Shown in pieces: positions 7,799 through 16,868 of a DNA stretch of 64,000 nucleotides. The position numbers and the translations under genes are program-made. Within the stretch, counting starts at the first letter, position 1. Each line of letters begins with the position of its first letter. This DNA is from Rhodococcus sp. H36-A4. GTDB taxonomy: Bacteria; Actinomycetota; Actinomycetes; Mycobacteriales; Mycobacteriaceae. The notes under the pieces are model-generated. The model was not told the DNA's origin and did not search any database. It worked only from the letters and a program-made list of their open reading frames with translations. The DNA is taken from NCBI RefSeq assembly GCF_027158005.1, contig NZ_JAPVLQ010000001.1:744001-808000 (forward strand). Reading direction: 5' to 3'.

Positions 7799-8620
7799 CT
7801 AGTTTTCGGTGGCGGTGAGTTCGGTTGCGTTCTGCATCTGCCAGACCTCGCTCGGCAGCGTCGTCCCGGTTTCCAAGTAGGACTTGAGGTTTGCCAGCAC
7901 GGTCGGCCAGCCATGCGAGATGCCGTTAAGCATCTCCCTGCTTGCAACGTTCGTGTGGCTGACGGTCAACTTCACGGCGTCGACGACCGGTTCGATCTGA
8001 TACGTCACGACCGAGCCCGGCTCGTCGAGTGCCTGCGCTGAGGGTTGGAAGGTGAACACCAGGCGGTTCGGTCGATCGGATTCGAGGACTTTGCCCCAGA
8101 TGTCGTAATGTCCTGTCCGCCCGTCGAATCGGTGTGTCCACGAAGCTCCGACTTCCCAGCCGGAGACGTTGGCCATCCCGCCCCAGTAGATCGCGGTGAT
8201 GTCGGCGTCGGTGAGTGCCTCCCACACCTGCTCGGCCGACGCTCGAATGTAGGTGACGTACACGTAGTCGGGGAACTGTTCGGCTTCCTTCATGGCGTTG
8301 TCCTCCGCTCGTTGTTTGACGACGCCCAGGACGTCGAGGTGTGGACGATCGAAATCACGGATCCAGCGACGTTCGATGTCGTGAATCGGCTCCGGATTCA
8401 AGAAGTGTCGACGTTCGCGCCCCTTGCGGACGACAACGACCAGGTTGGCCGCGACAAGTAGATCGAGGTGCTTCGTTACGGACTGACGAGCCATCGACAT
8501 GCCCTCGCAGAGTTCTCCGAGTTTTTGCGCATTCTCACGTCGCAGGGCGTCCAGAAGTGCACGCCGAGTGGGATCGGCGAGTGCCTTGAAGACTGCGTTG
8601 ATATCAGGCTGCGGGAGCAC
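7799..8620 (-). CDS. ArsR-SRPBCC fusion regulator
   Basis: 273 residues from GTG 8620. Residues ~5-90 form an ArsR-type winged helix (FKALADPTRRALLDALRR...SMARQSVTKHLDLLVAANLV). A linker leads to a C-terminal AHSA1-like SRPBCC domain (YVTYIRASAEQVWEALTDADITAIYWGG). In many actinobacteria these domains are separate neighbouring genes; here they are one protein, suggesting that the hydrophobic-cavity domain senses a ligand and controls the HTH. A TTG at 8656 is in frame, but a promoter and dyad immediately before 8620 argue for a leaderless GTG start. Confidence 0.85.
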   Translation of the reverse strand: MLPQPDINAVFKALADPTRRALLDALRRENAQKLGELCEGMSMARQSVTKHLDLLVAANLVVVVRKGRERRHFLNPEPIHDIERRWIRDFDRPHLDVLGVVKQRAEDNAMKEAEQFPDYVYVTYIRASAEQVWEALTDADITAIYWGGMANVSGWEVGASWTHRFDGRTGHYDIWGKVLESDRPNRLVFTFQPSAQALDEPGSVVTYQIEPVVDAVKLTVSHTNVASREMLNGISHGWPTVLANLKSYLETGTTLPSEVWQMQNATELTATEN

Positions 8621-8626
8621 CCACCC

Positions 8627-8656
8627 AATATGCAACCCAATGGCTGCATATGTCAA
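8627..8656 (-). promoter_or_regulatory. Promoter with ArsR operator, leaderless start
   Basis: On the minus strand TTGACA (8656-8651) and CATATT (8632-8627) are separated by 18 bp. That would place the transcription start at about the GTG codon at 8620. Between and over these boxes lies an inverted repeat with 7-bp arms ATATGCA/TGCATAT (8628-8651), positioned for autorepression by the ArsR domain. Confidence 0.6.
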
Positions 8657-8686
8657 TAGGTCTCCACCCGGCAGCTCGGGCCGGCT

Positions 8687-9331
8687 TTATGCAGGCAGTT
8701 TCTGCAGCGTCAGCTTCGCTCGCTTACTCACTTCACTGTCCGGATCGTCGAGGTACCGCTCGACCTTCGGCTTCAAGCCGGCGGGCAGGGGCTTGTACTG
8801 ACGCAGGTATTTGATGCCGAGGGCTCGTACACTCGGGTCTTCGATCTCACCGACGACGATCTCGAGGCCATCGGGTCTCCCCTGCTTGATCAACCATTCC
8901 AAGATCGCTGCCCGCCCCGAACTCAACGACCGATCCGTAGCGAGAGCTGCCATCCGGTCATAGTCCGAAGGCACGGCCAGATGCAGCAACGCATTAGCCA
9001 TCGCATGGCTGTTGATCGGAGGGAGCGGCGGATCGAGATAGAACTGGTCGAACAACACCGGCACAGCTTCGGTCCCGACGGCATCGACGGTGGTGAGGGA
9101 GCGAGGCAATCCCTCGCGCAGGTTGGCGAGAACCCTTGGCTCGGTTGCTTTGCTGCGCAGTTCGACGTGGCGCAGCCAGTCAATGAGCAACGGGATCAGG
9201 TCGGGATACCGCTGGTTGGTGTTCACCAGATCGGTGAGCGTGCGGAACGGAAGTTTAGCCTTCTTGCTGACGCGGGTGATGTCGGCGGTGAGGAGGTCGT
9301 GTGCACGTCGGTGCTCCGGTGAAGGCGCCAT
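8687..9331 (-). CDS. HEAT-like repeat protein, copy A
   Basis: 214 residues, all-helical by pattern, with leucine-rich helix pairs such as YPDLIPLLIDWLRHV, RAAILEWLIKQGRPDGLEIVV, DPSVRALGIKYLRQ and DPDSEVSKRAKLTLQKL that look like degenerate HEAT repeats. It is a very close paralogue of the next gene upstream, same length, especially in the last ~110 residues. No catalytic motif, signal peptide or membrane segment. A protein-binding scaffold is likely; the partner is unknown. Confidence 0.75.
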   Translation of the reverse strand: MAPSPEHRRAHDLLTADITRVSKKAKLPFRTLTDLVNTNQRYPDLIPLLIDWLRHVELRSKATEPRVLANLREGLPRSLTTVDAVGTEAVPVLFDQFYLDPPLPPINSHAMANALLHLAVPSDYDRMAALATDRSLSSGRAAILEWLIKQGRPDGLEIVVGEIEDPSVRALGIKYLRQYKPLPAGLKPKVERYLDDPDSEVSKRAKLTLQKLPA

Positions 9332-9392
9332 GGTTGTTCGAAGCCGTTCTCTGGGTTTCGATTTCGCACCCGATCGCGAACCTATTGCGACA

Positions 9393-10037
9393 CTATTCGG
9401 AGAGTTTCTGCAGCGTCAGCTTCGCCTGCTTACGCACTTCGCTGTCCGGATCGTCGAGGTATCGCTCGACCTTCGGCTTCAAGCCGGCAGGCAGAGGCTT
9501 GTACTGACGCAAGTACTTGATGCCGAGGGCACGCACGCTCGGGTCTTCGATTTCCCCGACGACGATCTCGAGGCCGTCGGGTCTCCCCTGCTTGATCAAC
9601 CATTCCAAGATCGCCGCCCGCCCCGAACTCAACGACCGATCCACTGCGAGAGCCGCCACCCGGTCGTAGTCCGAGGGCACAGCGAGATGCAGCAAGGCAT
9701 TGCCCACCGCATGACTGTTGATCGGTGGCAGCGGCGGGTCGAGGTAAAACTGCTCGAACAACACCGGCACAGCTTCGGTCCCGACAGCATCGACGGTGGT
9801 GAGGGCGCGAGCGAGATTCTCACGGAACTTGGCCAAGTCCTGTGGGTCGGTCATCGGCGTCCGCCCGTCGAGGTTCTTCAGCCAGTCGATCAGGAGCGGT
9901 ATCAGCTCTGGGTATCGCACCTTGGTGTTGACCAGGTCAGGCAGGGTGCGGAACGGCAGCTTCGCCTGCTTGCTGATCCGGGTAATGTCGGCCGACAACA
10001 TTTCGTGAGCTTTCAGTCGCTCAGACGAGGGCGCCAT
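9393..10037 (-). CDS. HEAT-like repeat protein, copy B
   Basis: 214 residues, paralogous to copy A. The C-terminal halves are almost identical (the block from NSHA to DPDSEV differs at only a few positions), whereas residues 55-85 diverge. Nucleotide similarity continues around both start codons (GGCGCCATGGTTGT), so this is a recent head-to-tail duplication of about 700 bp. Both copies are intact, so both may be expressed. The likely role is a protein-interaction scaffold. Confidence 0.75.
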   Translation of the reverse strand: MAPSSERLKAHEMLSADITRISKQAKLPFRTLPDLVNTKVRYPELIPLLIDWLKNLDGRTPMTDPQDLAKFRENLARALTTVDAVGTEAVPVLFEQFYLDPPLPPINSHAVGNALLHLAVPSDYDRVAALAVDRSLSSGRAAILEWLIKQGRPDGLEIVVGEIEDPSVRALGIKYLRQYKPLPAGLKPKVERYLDDPDSEVRKQAKLTLQKLSE

Positions 10038-10165
10038 GGTTGTCGAAGCTGTCCTTTCGGGTGGCTCGCCAGGGAAGGACGGGCGAGACGAGCCTCAACG
10101 ACTTTACGACAACCTGAGAACCTTTGACATCGAAGACAGTCGCTGAGGCGACGGAAACAAGGTCA

Positions 10166-10392
10166 ATGGCAGATTGTGACGGCAGAATTCGGCTGCACTA
10201 CGCCGCCAAGACAACGACTGAAGGAACGTCGACGCTGAGATCGCTGCGGGAGCGGACACGAACGCGGCAAACGGTCGAGGGTTCACCCCGCTGCACTTTG
10301 CGGCACAGGGAGGCTCAGTGGAGTCGGCGCGACGACTACTCGTTCATGGTGCACGGGTCGACGCGGCAGATGCCTACGGGGAATCGCCGTGA
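10166..10392 (+). pseudogene. Ankyrin-repeat protein remnant, frameshifted
   Basis: From ATG 10166 the frame reads MADCDGRIRLHYAAK, the start of an ankyrin repeat. After about 10220 the homology moves to another frame: AEIAAGADTNAANGRGFTPL, then HFAAQGGSVESARRLLVHGA and RVDAADAYGESP, ending at TGA 10390-10392. GFTPLHFAAQGGSVE is a textbook ankyrin unit. The internal shift and early end mark a decayed gene. It lies divergently from HEAT-like copy B. Confidence 0.75.
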
Positions 10393-10645
10393 TAGGCGGC
10401 TCTTGTGACAGCGTCCGGCATTTCAAGGTTCTCGAACTTTTGCGAGCTGACTAAGCAAGGACCGCGGTCGCGCGCAACATGCAACCCATTGATTGACGCG
10501 TCGGTTTCGACCACGATCAAGACCACTTTTTGATGCACCCGATACATGTAATCCCATTTTTACGAGCATCAATAATGGCCCCTCACTCCGAACGGCAAGC
10601 ATGCCTATTACGCAAATAAGACGAGCAATCACGGACCACAGAACT
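10393..10645. other. Intergenic, no feature seen
   Basis: About 250 bp between the ankyrin remnant and the end of the exopolysaccharide locus. Base composition becomes visibly more AT-rich from about 10500. I see no convincing reading frame or terminator hairpin. Confidence 0.4.
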
Positions 10646-11368
10646 CTAGTTCCGCAATCGTGAACCGATCTCAGTCGCAAGCGCTTTCTGTCCAGCGTCA
10701 GTAGGGAACGTCCCATCAGAGCCAAGCATGCCCGGACTATCTATAAGCACCGAACTTACATCAATATATTCAGCATCAATCCGTTCAGATACCCGACGAA
10801 GCAGCGTATTCATATTATTCAGCTTCGCAGAAGGACCCGGCGCGAAAACCGACAGAACCACAATCCGCGCATGAGGCGCCAGTTCCTTGGCTCTCAGTAG
10901 TGTATCCAAAATCGCCGGACCAATCTTAGAACCATCACCGCGCTTTAGATCTTCAAGACCGCCAGATATGATTACCATGTCAGCACTATCCAAACGAGAT
11001 CCGTTTATTCGATCGAGGATCGTCAAATTCTTCGCGCCCGGCATTAGGTATCCAGAATCACGGGATGCGTAATCCCTCATATACCAACCCCGCTCGGCGG
11101 AAATAATATCCGGCCACTGCACACCTGAATCCATCGGCGTTCCTGTCGAATATGAATCGCCCAAAAAGTAGACCCATGGTTCATCGTAGTAAGAATCAGG
11201 TTGAAAACGAATCTCACCTACTGAGATCGCCTCCGATGCTTCTGGACTCTCGTCAGACGACCATCTCCACCAGACACCAACTAAAACCAAGCTAAGTGTA
11301 ATTAGAATGAATGACACTTTAGTTTGCGCCGCAACTCGATCAAACACTATTACCCCTATAGAATCCAC
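10646..11368 (-). CDS. Membrane-anchored SGNH-like protein, probably inactive
   Basis: 240 residues (GTG 11368; GTG 11347 after AGGGG is an alternative). One transmembrane helix at about 18-36 is followed by an extracytoplasmic SGNH/GDSL domain. The nucleophile block GDSYS is present. The block III asparagine is replaced (SGGLED where GG.ND is usual), and the last block reads DGTFPTDAGQ, with phenylalanine in place of the catalytic histidine. It may therefore bind rather than hydrolyse acyl groups. Last gene of the polysaccharide locus, where SGNH proteins usually add or remove O-acetyl groups. Confidence 0.75.
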   Translation of the reverse strand: MDSIGVIVFDRVAAQTKVSFILITLSLVLVGVWWRWSSDESPEASEAISVGEIRFQPDSYYDEPWVYFLGDSYSTGTPMDSGVQWPDIISAERGWYMRDYASRDSGYLMPGAKNLTILDRINGSRLDSADMVIISGGLEDLKRGDGSKIGPAILDTLLRAKELAPHARIVVLSVFAPGPSAKLNNMNTLLRRVSERIDAEYIDVSSVLIDSPGMLGSDGTFPTDAGQKALATEIGSRLRN

Positions 11369-11484
11369 ACGATAAACTCAAAATACTTCCGCGAGGCGCA
11401 CAAAAGCGCGGATACGACCGAAATTAAGACCGCTCAGCCGCAGCAGGCTGAGACCTAACAGCACTGTCTGGTCGATCATTATTC

Positions 11485-12183
11485 TCACGTCTCGCACAGT
11501 CGTGCACGCCTCAACAATTCACTATTTACAACTGTCAGTCTTTTCGTGAGCTCGCTAGGGTCTAGCTCCCATAGTCTCTCCTCGATTAACATTTCCCGAA
11601 CGCCCTCGGGGAATCGAAACCGACGGACCACTGCGGGGTTGCCAAATACGACAGCAAAGTCAGGAACATCCTTCGTCACTACTGAACCTGCACCGACAAC
11701 GGAACCGATACCAATGCGGCTACACCCCGGCAAAATCACGGTGTTAGCACCTATCCAAGAATCATGACCGATCTCACACTGGGCGCGGACTACATCGCTA
11801 GCGCCAAGGCCATAACGGGGCTGGTACCAGAACGGGTGCATCGTTGCAGAACCAGTGGGGTGGGCAGCTCCAAATCTGCGAACATTAGGCCCAATAGATA
11901 CATACCGTCCGATCGAGGTATTCGGGTCACAAAACCCCGGATCAAGTAGCGCACCATACGAAAATCCGCCAACCGATACTCCATGGTACCTGTGCAATAT
12001 CGTGCGCAGAGTTTCCGAGATCATGGGCCCACCCTCGATTGCAACAATTGCCTTCAACAATCGCGAACGCGCAGGGACGGATTTGTATAGTCCTACAGCA
12101 ATCTTACTAAAGATCGAACGATTCATCGATAGACCTGAACTGGACAGGTCCGCGCTTTTCGTCCTTGCGACAAACTTTCTCAT
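11485..12183 (-). CDS. Hexapeptide-repeat acyltransferase (CatB/Vat-like)
   Basis: 232 residues. A left-handed beta-helix is recognisable: SIGRYVSIGPNVR, then HDSWIGANTVILPGCSRIGI and GSVVGAGSVVTKDVPDFAVV, followed by GNPAVV. The MHPFWYQP loop and a helical C-terminus resemble xenobiotic/polysaccharide O-acetyltransferases that use acetyl-CoA. Its ATG overlaps the TGA of the FrhB-like gene. It probably O-acetylates a sugar of the repeat unit made by this locus. Confidence 0.85.
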   Translation of the reverse strand: MRKFVARTKSADLSSSGLSMNRSIFSKIAVGLYKSVPARSRLLKAIVAIEGGPMISETLRTILHRYHGVSVGGFSYGALLDPGFCDPNTSIGRYVSIGPNVRRFGAAHPTGSATMHPFWYQPRYGLGASDVVRAQCEIGHDSWIGANTVILPGCSRIGIGSVVGAGSVVTKDVPDFAVVFGNPAVVRRFRFPEGVREMLIEERLWELDPSELTKRLTVVNSELLRRARLCET

Positions 12184-13442
12184 TTTATTCCTTTCCCTCT
12201 CTCAACTTCGGGGTCTAAAAGGTTGCCGCTACGTCCCCAACTTCTCCTGAACGTACCTAGCGCCGCCCTTGAACTCGCGGCAAAGTGCTGCCGTGCCAGC
12301 GCCGACAACGCGAAGCCACGATACGTCGGGATTCTATGCCCTGACAACAAACGTCCGAGCAGTCTTCCGAACAGCGTCCGGACCCTTGTGACCTGAAGTG
12401 GTTGCACGCTATATAGGACATCGTGCGAAATTGATTCCAATAGGAGCACACCATCCGCCGCGGCATCCATCAAGGACTGGTGACCTCGTGCCGTTCGCGC
12501 AAATATGAACGACCTACCGTCTCCCGTATCGAACACAGGAAAACCATTTGCATCCGACTCCCAATAGTCCCCAACTGACACATCTGCGAATCGACCCGTA
12601 CCATCGGGGCACAACTTACATCGCCATTGCAAATCCTTGCCGAGATGCGCACCCCACGATTCACTATAGGAAAGAACGGCGGAATTCCCATCCGCGTCCT
12701 GCACTGCAAACTCTCCGGGCCAACCCGCCCCACGGTAACGAAGCGATGTAACGCTCTTAACATTCACACCCAAATTTTCGACGAGAACATCTGTTGCACT
12801 CTGGCTCGGAACACCCGCGCAAAAAAAGGACATCATAAAGGGGGTATCCTCTACAGCACCGCCTTCTAAGCCCATTATGGCTCGTGCTGATGAGATTTCA
12901 CAGGGCTTTCCAACCAAGGCATTACTCGAACCATTGACTACAAATAGTGGCAAATTTGCTACTGGCGCGTAACGTGATCCAGCCGCGGACAGCGCGTCCA
13001 TCCGACTAGTTATGTTCGTCGAAGTGCTGCGTGTAGACCCCTCAAGCGCAATAGTCCCGACTACCTTCGCAGTCTGCTCCTTCTCAACCATCCAGGCTGA
13101 AAGGGCGGTCAGCACACCACCACTGCTGCCAGCACTGCGAAATTCTTCGTCTGAAGCCCACCCCACCCATGCCGATATATATGGCCCGAAAACCGAATCT
13201 TGCTTCATCCCATCCTCAACGGGCACCGGTGCATGGACGCCAATCCCCGGACAGACACTCCTGAACTTCATGACGTCGCCCACTGTTGTGTAGTCCTTCT
13301 CCACACCCAGTGAAGGCCTCAGAAAGCGATTTTTCACAATTTCCATAGAGACATCTTGAAATACCTGTGCACATCCACCGCAGCCACTACAATTTCCGTT
13401 ACGAACTACCTTCGATATCTCTTGGGCCACCGACTTCTTCAT
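12180..13442 (-). CDS. FrhB-like iron-sulfur/flavin protein of polysaccharide loci
   Basis: 420 residues from ATG 13442, which overlaps the upstream TGA (ATGA); a GTG at 13454 is possible. N-terminal CSGCGGC cluster motif, SAGSSGGVLTALSAWM typical of the F420 hydrogenase beta-subunit fold, and a second cysteine motif CKLCPDGTGRFADVSVGDYW. Such FrhB homologues are recurrent partners of polysaccharide pyruvyl transferases in exopolysaccharide clusters; their chemistry there is unclear. The pyruvyl transferase domain is in the gene immediately upstream, strengthening the pairing. Confidence 0.85.
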   Translation of the reverse strand: MKKSVAQEISKVVRNGNCSGCGGCAQVFQDVSMEIVKNRFLRPSLGVEKDYTTVGDVMKFRSVCPGIGVHAPVPVEDGMKQDSVFGPYISAWVGWASDEEFRSAGSSGGVLTALSAWMVEKEQTAKVVGTIALEGSTRSTSTNITSRMDALSAAGSRYAPVANLPLFVVNGSSNALVGKPCEISSARAIMGLEGGAVEDTPFMMSFFCAGVPSQSATDVLVENLGVNVKSVTSLRYRGAGWPGEFAVQDADGNSAVLSYSESWGAHLGKDLQWRCKLCPDGTGRFADVSVGDYWESDANGFPVFDTGDGRSFIFARTARGHQSLMDAAADGVLLLESISHDVLYSVQPLQVTRVRTLFGRLLGRLLSGHRIPTYRGFALSALARQHFAASSRAALGTFRRSWGRSGNLLDPEVERGKGIK

Positions 13443-15505
13443 ACCGTATGCCACCTTTTCGCAATCTCGCCCATCGCGACTTTCGAGAAATCACGTGCCC
13501 TCGCTTGCACAGCGGCAACCGGATACGGTAAGTCTTGAAGCTGAGACACAAGCTGTAGGGTGTCGTTCGCGATATCGTCGGACAGCTTCAAATCTAAAAC
13601 CGCGCGCCACTCGAGTGCCGCCATCAAAGGTTCAAACTTTCGCGAATACGCCCACGCGATAGCCGGAGTGCCCACAGACAAAGCATTCAAACAAGCGTGC
13701 ATTCTTGACCCGATCAAAATATTAGCTCCAGAGATAATCGACCTCGCAGAATCCAAAGATGTCGGTATAACTGCGGTTACACCAACGGATTGATACTCTT
13801 CGGCGAGCAACCGCAGTACTGGAACATCATTGTCTTCACGCGGCGAGTCGAGCACATGTGCGATTAGCGTTATCTGTCTTTCAGCAAGAATCAAGCCATC
13901 AATGAGTTCACGGACGAAACCACGATAGTCTACATAGTTGACGTGCGAGTTCTCATGCCACAGCAATCCAGACACATTCACGAGAACATCGCTTTGTACC
14001 GATTCACTGGGATTTACTAACATAAAAACTAAATCCGTACTGATACCATCAACTTCTCGCCCTAGCGACTCGGCGCACTGGGCGCTGACTGCATCCCTAG
14101 ATAGAACACAGTCAAAGTTCGCAAGCGCACCACGTGCAAGCAATCTACCAGTGCGCGATTTGAAGGGACCTATCGTTTGCGGCAGCATCACGCTTGGGAT
14201 ACCCAACCGCTTGAGTAGACGTTGCGAATAGATTATCGTTAACAGACGCTTATACCCGTATATATCAGTAAAACTGTCCCCGGCGCCTGTATCGAAAGCT
14301 GCATCGAAACTTCTAAAATATTCTTTGATGGGCCCTCGGCTCCGACCAATGTCCTTCATAATGGACCGCGCGCCTAGCGAGACACCGGTCGATCCCGAGC
14401 CGAAATCCTGGCATACGACCTCTACGTCGCCTCCCCATGTAACTTTAGCCAACGACTCAGCCCCTTCCGCCAAAACCCTAACTCCCAGGTTCGCGGAATG
14501 GGAGTCAGCCCATAAGGCCAAAACTCTGGTCGGAGCGTCGAACCGACTGACCGCTGGCTTCTTATTTCTCGAATGCCGGCTCGTAAGAGATTCTCTGCAT
14601 CCGGCGCCATACCCCCTGACCGCAGCACGCAATTTACTTGCGCGCCCCTTCGATTCCTTCGCAGCCCGCGCAAATATACGAGCCGTCTCGATAGCTCCCG
14701 GTCCAAAAATGGTACTGAATCGACCATAATAACGACCCATTACGATGACTCTATTTCGTTGCATAGAATAGTAGTAAATCTCACTTTTACCTTCTGCCGC
14801 TGATGATGCACCGACTGCATGCCAGACTACAGAGTTCGGAACCACCGCCATGCGGATGCCGAGTTTTTGCGCTCGGATACACAGGTCGACATCTTCCCAG
14901 TAGAGAAAGATCTTCGGGTCGAACCCACCAAGCCGCCGCCACGTCGAGGCGCTCATCATCATGGCGGCACCGGTAATGAAGTTGATCCTGGTGAGGGTTG
15001 GAATCTCAGTCAGGGGCAAGCCAATGCCTGGATGACGAACAGATCGTCGATTCACATCGATCTCGCCCCCCGCAAACCACAATCTGTCACGATCAACCCC
15101 AGTTGTGATGAGGGGCGACACGATCTCGCAGGTCCGATTTACAACGGCATCCACTAAGCCCGCAACCGCACCGGCGTCGACCTCTGTGTCGGGATTGAGT
15201 ATCCAGATTAGATCATCGTTGTCTAGATTGGCATCTCGTATCGCGGTATTGACTGCGACTCCAAACCCGAGATTAGTCGGGTTCGATTTGTATTGGACAT
15301 CATATTTATTTGCTATAGATTTAGTCCGCGCGCGCTGATTTTGGTCCGTCGAATTGTCGATAACAATAATGGTACCAATGTCATCATCGTCAACAATCGA
15401 GCAGATGCATTTCTCTAAAACATCCCCCGAGTTGTAAGCCACCGTAACTACAGTCACCTTCGGCCTCTTTGATGACTGCCGACCATCTGTACCCCGAACT
15501 ATCAC
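13439..15505 (-). CDS. GT2 glycosyltransferase fused to polysaccharide pyruvyl transferase
   Basis: 688 residues in two domains. Residues ~15-250 are a GT2 domain of the rhamnosyltransferase type: TVVTVAYNSGDVLEKC, NPDTEVDAGAV (DxD-like), FITGAAMMMS and FLYWEDVDLCIRAQ. Residues ~330-680 are a WcaK/CsaB-type pyruvyl transferase: FDTGAGDSFTDIYG, MLPQTIGPF and GSRMHACLNALSVGTPAIA. The protein should add one sugar and place a pyruvate ketal on it or on a neighbour. Start is GTG 15505 after GGAAAGGGTAAGTT. A single-chain fusion of these activities is uncommon. Confidence 0.88.
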   Translation of the reverse strand: MIVRGTDGRQSSKRPKVTVVTVAYNSGDVLEKCICSIVDDDDIGTIIVIDNSTDQNQRARTKSIANKYDVQYKSNPTNLGFGVAVNTAIRDANLDNDDLIWILNPDTEVDAGAVAGLVDAVVNRTCEIVSPLITTGVDRDRLWFAGGEIDVNRRSVRHPGIGLPLTEIPTLTRINFITGAAMMMSASTWRRLGGFDPKIFLYWEDVDLCIRAQKLGIRMAVVPNSVVWHAVGASSAAEGKSEIYYYSMQRNRVIVMGRYYGRFSTIFGPGAIETARIFARAAKESKGRASKLRAAVRGYGAGCRESLTSRHSRNKKPAVSRFDAPTRVLALWADSHSANLGVRVLAEGAESLAKVTWGGDVEVVCQDFGSGSTGVSLGARSIMKDIGRSRGPIKEYFRSFDAAFDTGAGDSFTDIYGYKRLLTIIYSQRLLKRLGIPSVMLPQTIGPFKSRTGRLLARGALANFDCVLSRDAVSAQCAESLGREVDGISTDLVFMLVNPSESVQSDVLVNVSGLLWHENSHVNYVDYRGFVRELIDGLILAERQITLIAHVLDSPREDNDVPVLRLLAEEYQSVGVTAVIPTSLDSARSIISGANILIGSRMHACLNALSVGTPAIAWAYSRKFEPLMAALEWRAVLDLKLSDDIANDTLQLVSQLQDLPYPVAAVQARARDFSKVAMGEIAKRWHTV

Positions 15506-15572
15506 AACTTACCCTTTCCAAACTATCGCGAGATTAATCTAGCCCGCCAGCACCGGCCTGCGACGATCTACT

Positions 15573-16868
15573 CTATGCAGTCTTACCTGAGACAGGATCG
15601 GGGGCACGGCGAAAGAGAGCACGAAAAGTAGACTGGAAATCACCTCTTCTGGGAACGAGGCCGCGGATGGTCACTGGCATCGCAGAAACGCCGAAAAGTG
15701 TAGTTACGAAATAGCCACACACAGCCGACAACGCGGCTCCATTTGCACCATATTTTTGCCCAAAAATAATAAGCAATGGAACGCTCACGACGAGTCCTGA
15801 AAGTTGAGAAAAGGTAACAGCCATCCCTTTATTGATTGCGAATAACGACGAGGTGAGGACTTGGTTCACAATTACCAAAACAGTACCAACGCTTAGAAGT
15901 AAGGTCGTTTCAATAGCGGGTCTGAATTCGCTTCCGAAGATGATGGGCACAGCGAGGGGAGCAATCGCAGCGACCAAAGCACCCGCCAGCAAACCTACTA
16001 TCGTCGAATGACGTATTGACTCCGCTGCGATGTCTGATTGTTCGCGATCAGACGACTTGGCGATATGAACAAACGAACTCGCCCCAAGTGCGTTACCCAC
16101 TGGGCTGGGAGCCATGGCGATATTCGTTGCTACAGAATACTGGCCTAGCGCGGATGCACCCGCAAGGGGCAGAAGCAGGATAAGGCCCAATCTGTACGAG
16201 GACATCTCGGCGATCTGCGCACCACCTGCCCGGGCCGACTCACGCAACAGCGCACCGAATGGGACACGGGACCCGCGCCACCGCACGACGTTGAATCTGA
16301 TTGTCGCAACGTATGTAGCCACGATCGACAGACCGTATACAGCGATGACACCAACTACTGCTAATTGTCCGATCGCAAAACAAACAAAAATACCGCCGAC
16401 GTAGAATAACGGCTGAGCGAGGGTAAGAACAGCAATCTTTGTGTACGACTTTGTTACTACAAAATAGCTTATCAGTACGTTCCGCGAAACAACTAATGGT
16501 GTGGTAGACAAGCACAGGTAAAACACAATTTTTTCCAGAGAAGATAGGTCCGAGAATATCGTGCTCACAGCGAGTGCCGAAATTAATAGTGCCGGAATTA
16601 GGGACAGGACACTGAGCCGTTGAGCGGACCTAATTACTGCATGCGGATCCGCAGCAGTAGCTACACGTCGCCGAACGACCCAAGGCAACCCAAATCCACA
16701 GAGCAGTGGGACTAGAAACACCACAGCGGTGATTCCCGCCGTAATTCCTCGACCGTCGGGACCCAACGCCCTTGCAATAAGCGGAGCGGTCGCTAATGTC
16801 AGGATAGACCCAAGAACCTTGGAGACGATCAGTAATGATGGTGAGTTTGGTAGTCGATGCGTCATCAT
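15573..16868 (-). CDS. Wzx-type polysaccharide flippase (MOP superfamily)
   Basis: 431 residues with about 12-14 hydrophobic helices. It begins PSLLIVSKVLGSILTLATAP and carries LIARALGPDGRGI, the conserved RxLGpxgrG start of oligosaccharide flippases. It would translocate lipid-linked repeat units across the cytoplasmic membrane. Its ATG overlaps the TGA of the GT-C gene. Context with Wzy and an initiating transferase supports the Wzx role. It has an arginine-rich cytosolic tail. Confidence 0.88.
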   Translation of the reverse strand: MMTHRLPNSPSLLIVSKVLGSILTLATAPLIARALGPDGRGITAGITAVVFLVPLLCGFGLPWVVRRRVATAADPHAVIRSAQRLSVLSLIPALLISALAVSTIFSDLSSLEKIVFYLCLSTTPLVVSRNVLISYFVVTKSYTKIAVLTLAQPLFYVGGIFVCFAIGQLAVVGVIAVYGLSIVATYVATIRFNVVRWRGSRVPFGALLRESARAGGAQIAEMSSYRLGLILLLPLAGASALGQYSVATNIAMAPSPVGNALGASSFVHIAKSSDREQSDIAAESIRHSTIVGLLAGALVAAIAPLAVPIIFGSEFRPAIETTLLLSVGTVLVIVNQVLTSSLFAINKGMAVTFSQLSGLVVSVPLLIIFGQKYGANGAALSAVCGYFVTTLFGVSAMPVTIRGLVPRRGDFQSTFRALFRRAPDPVSGKTA

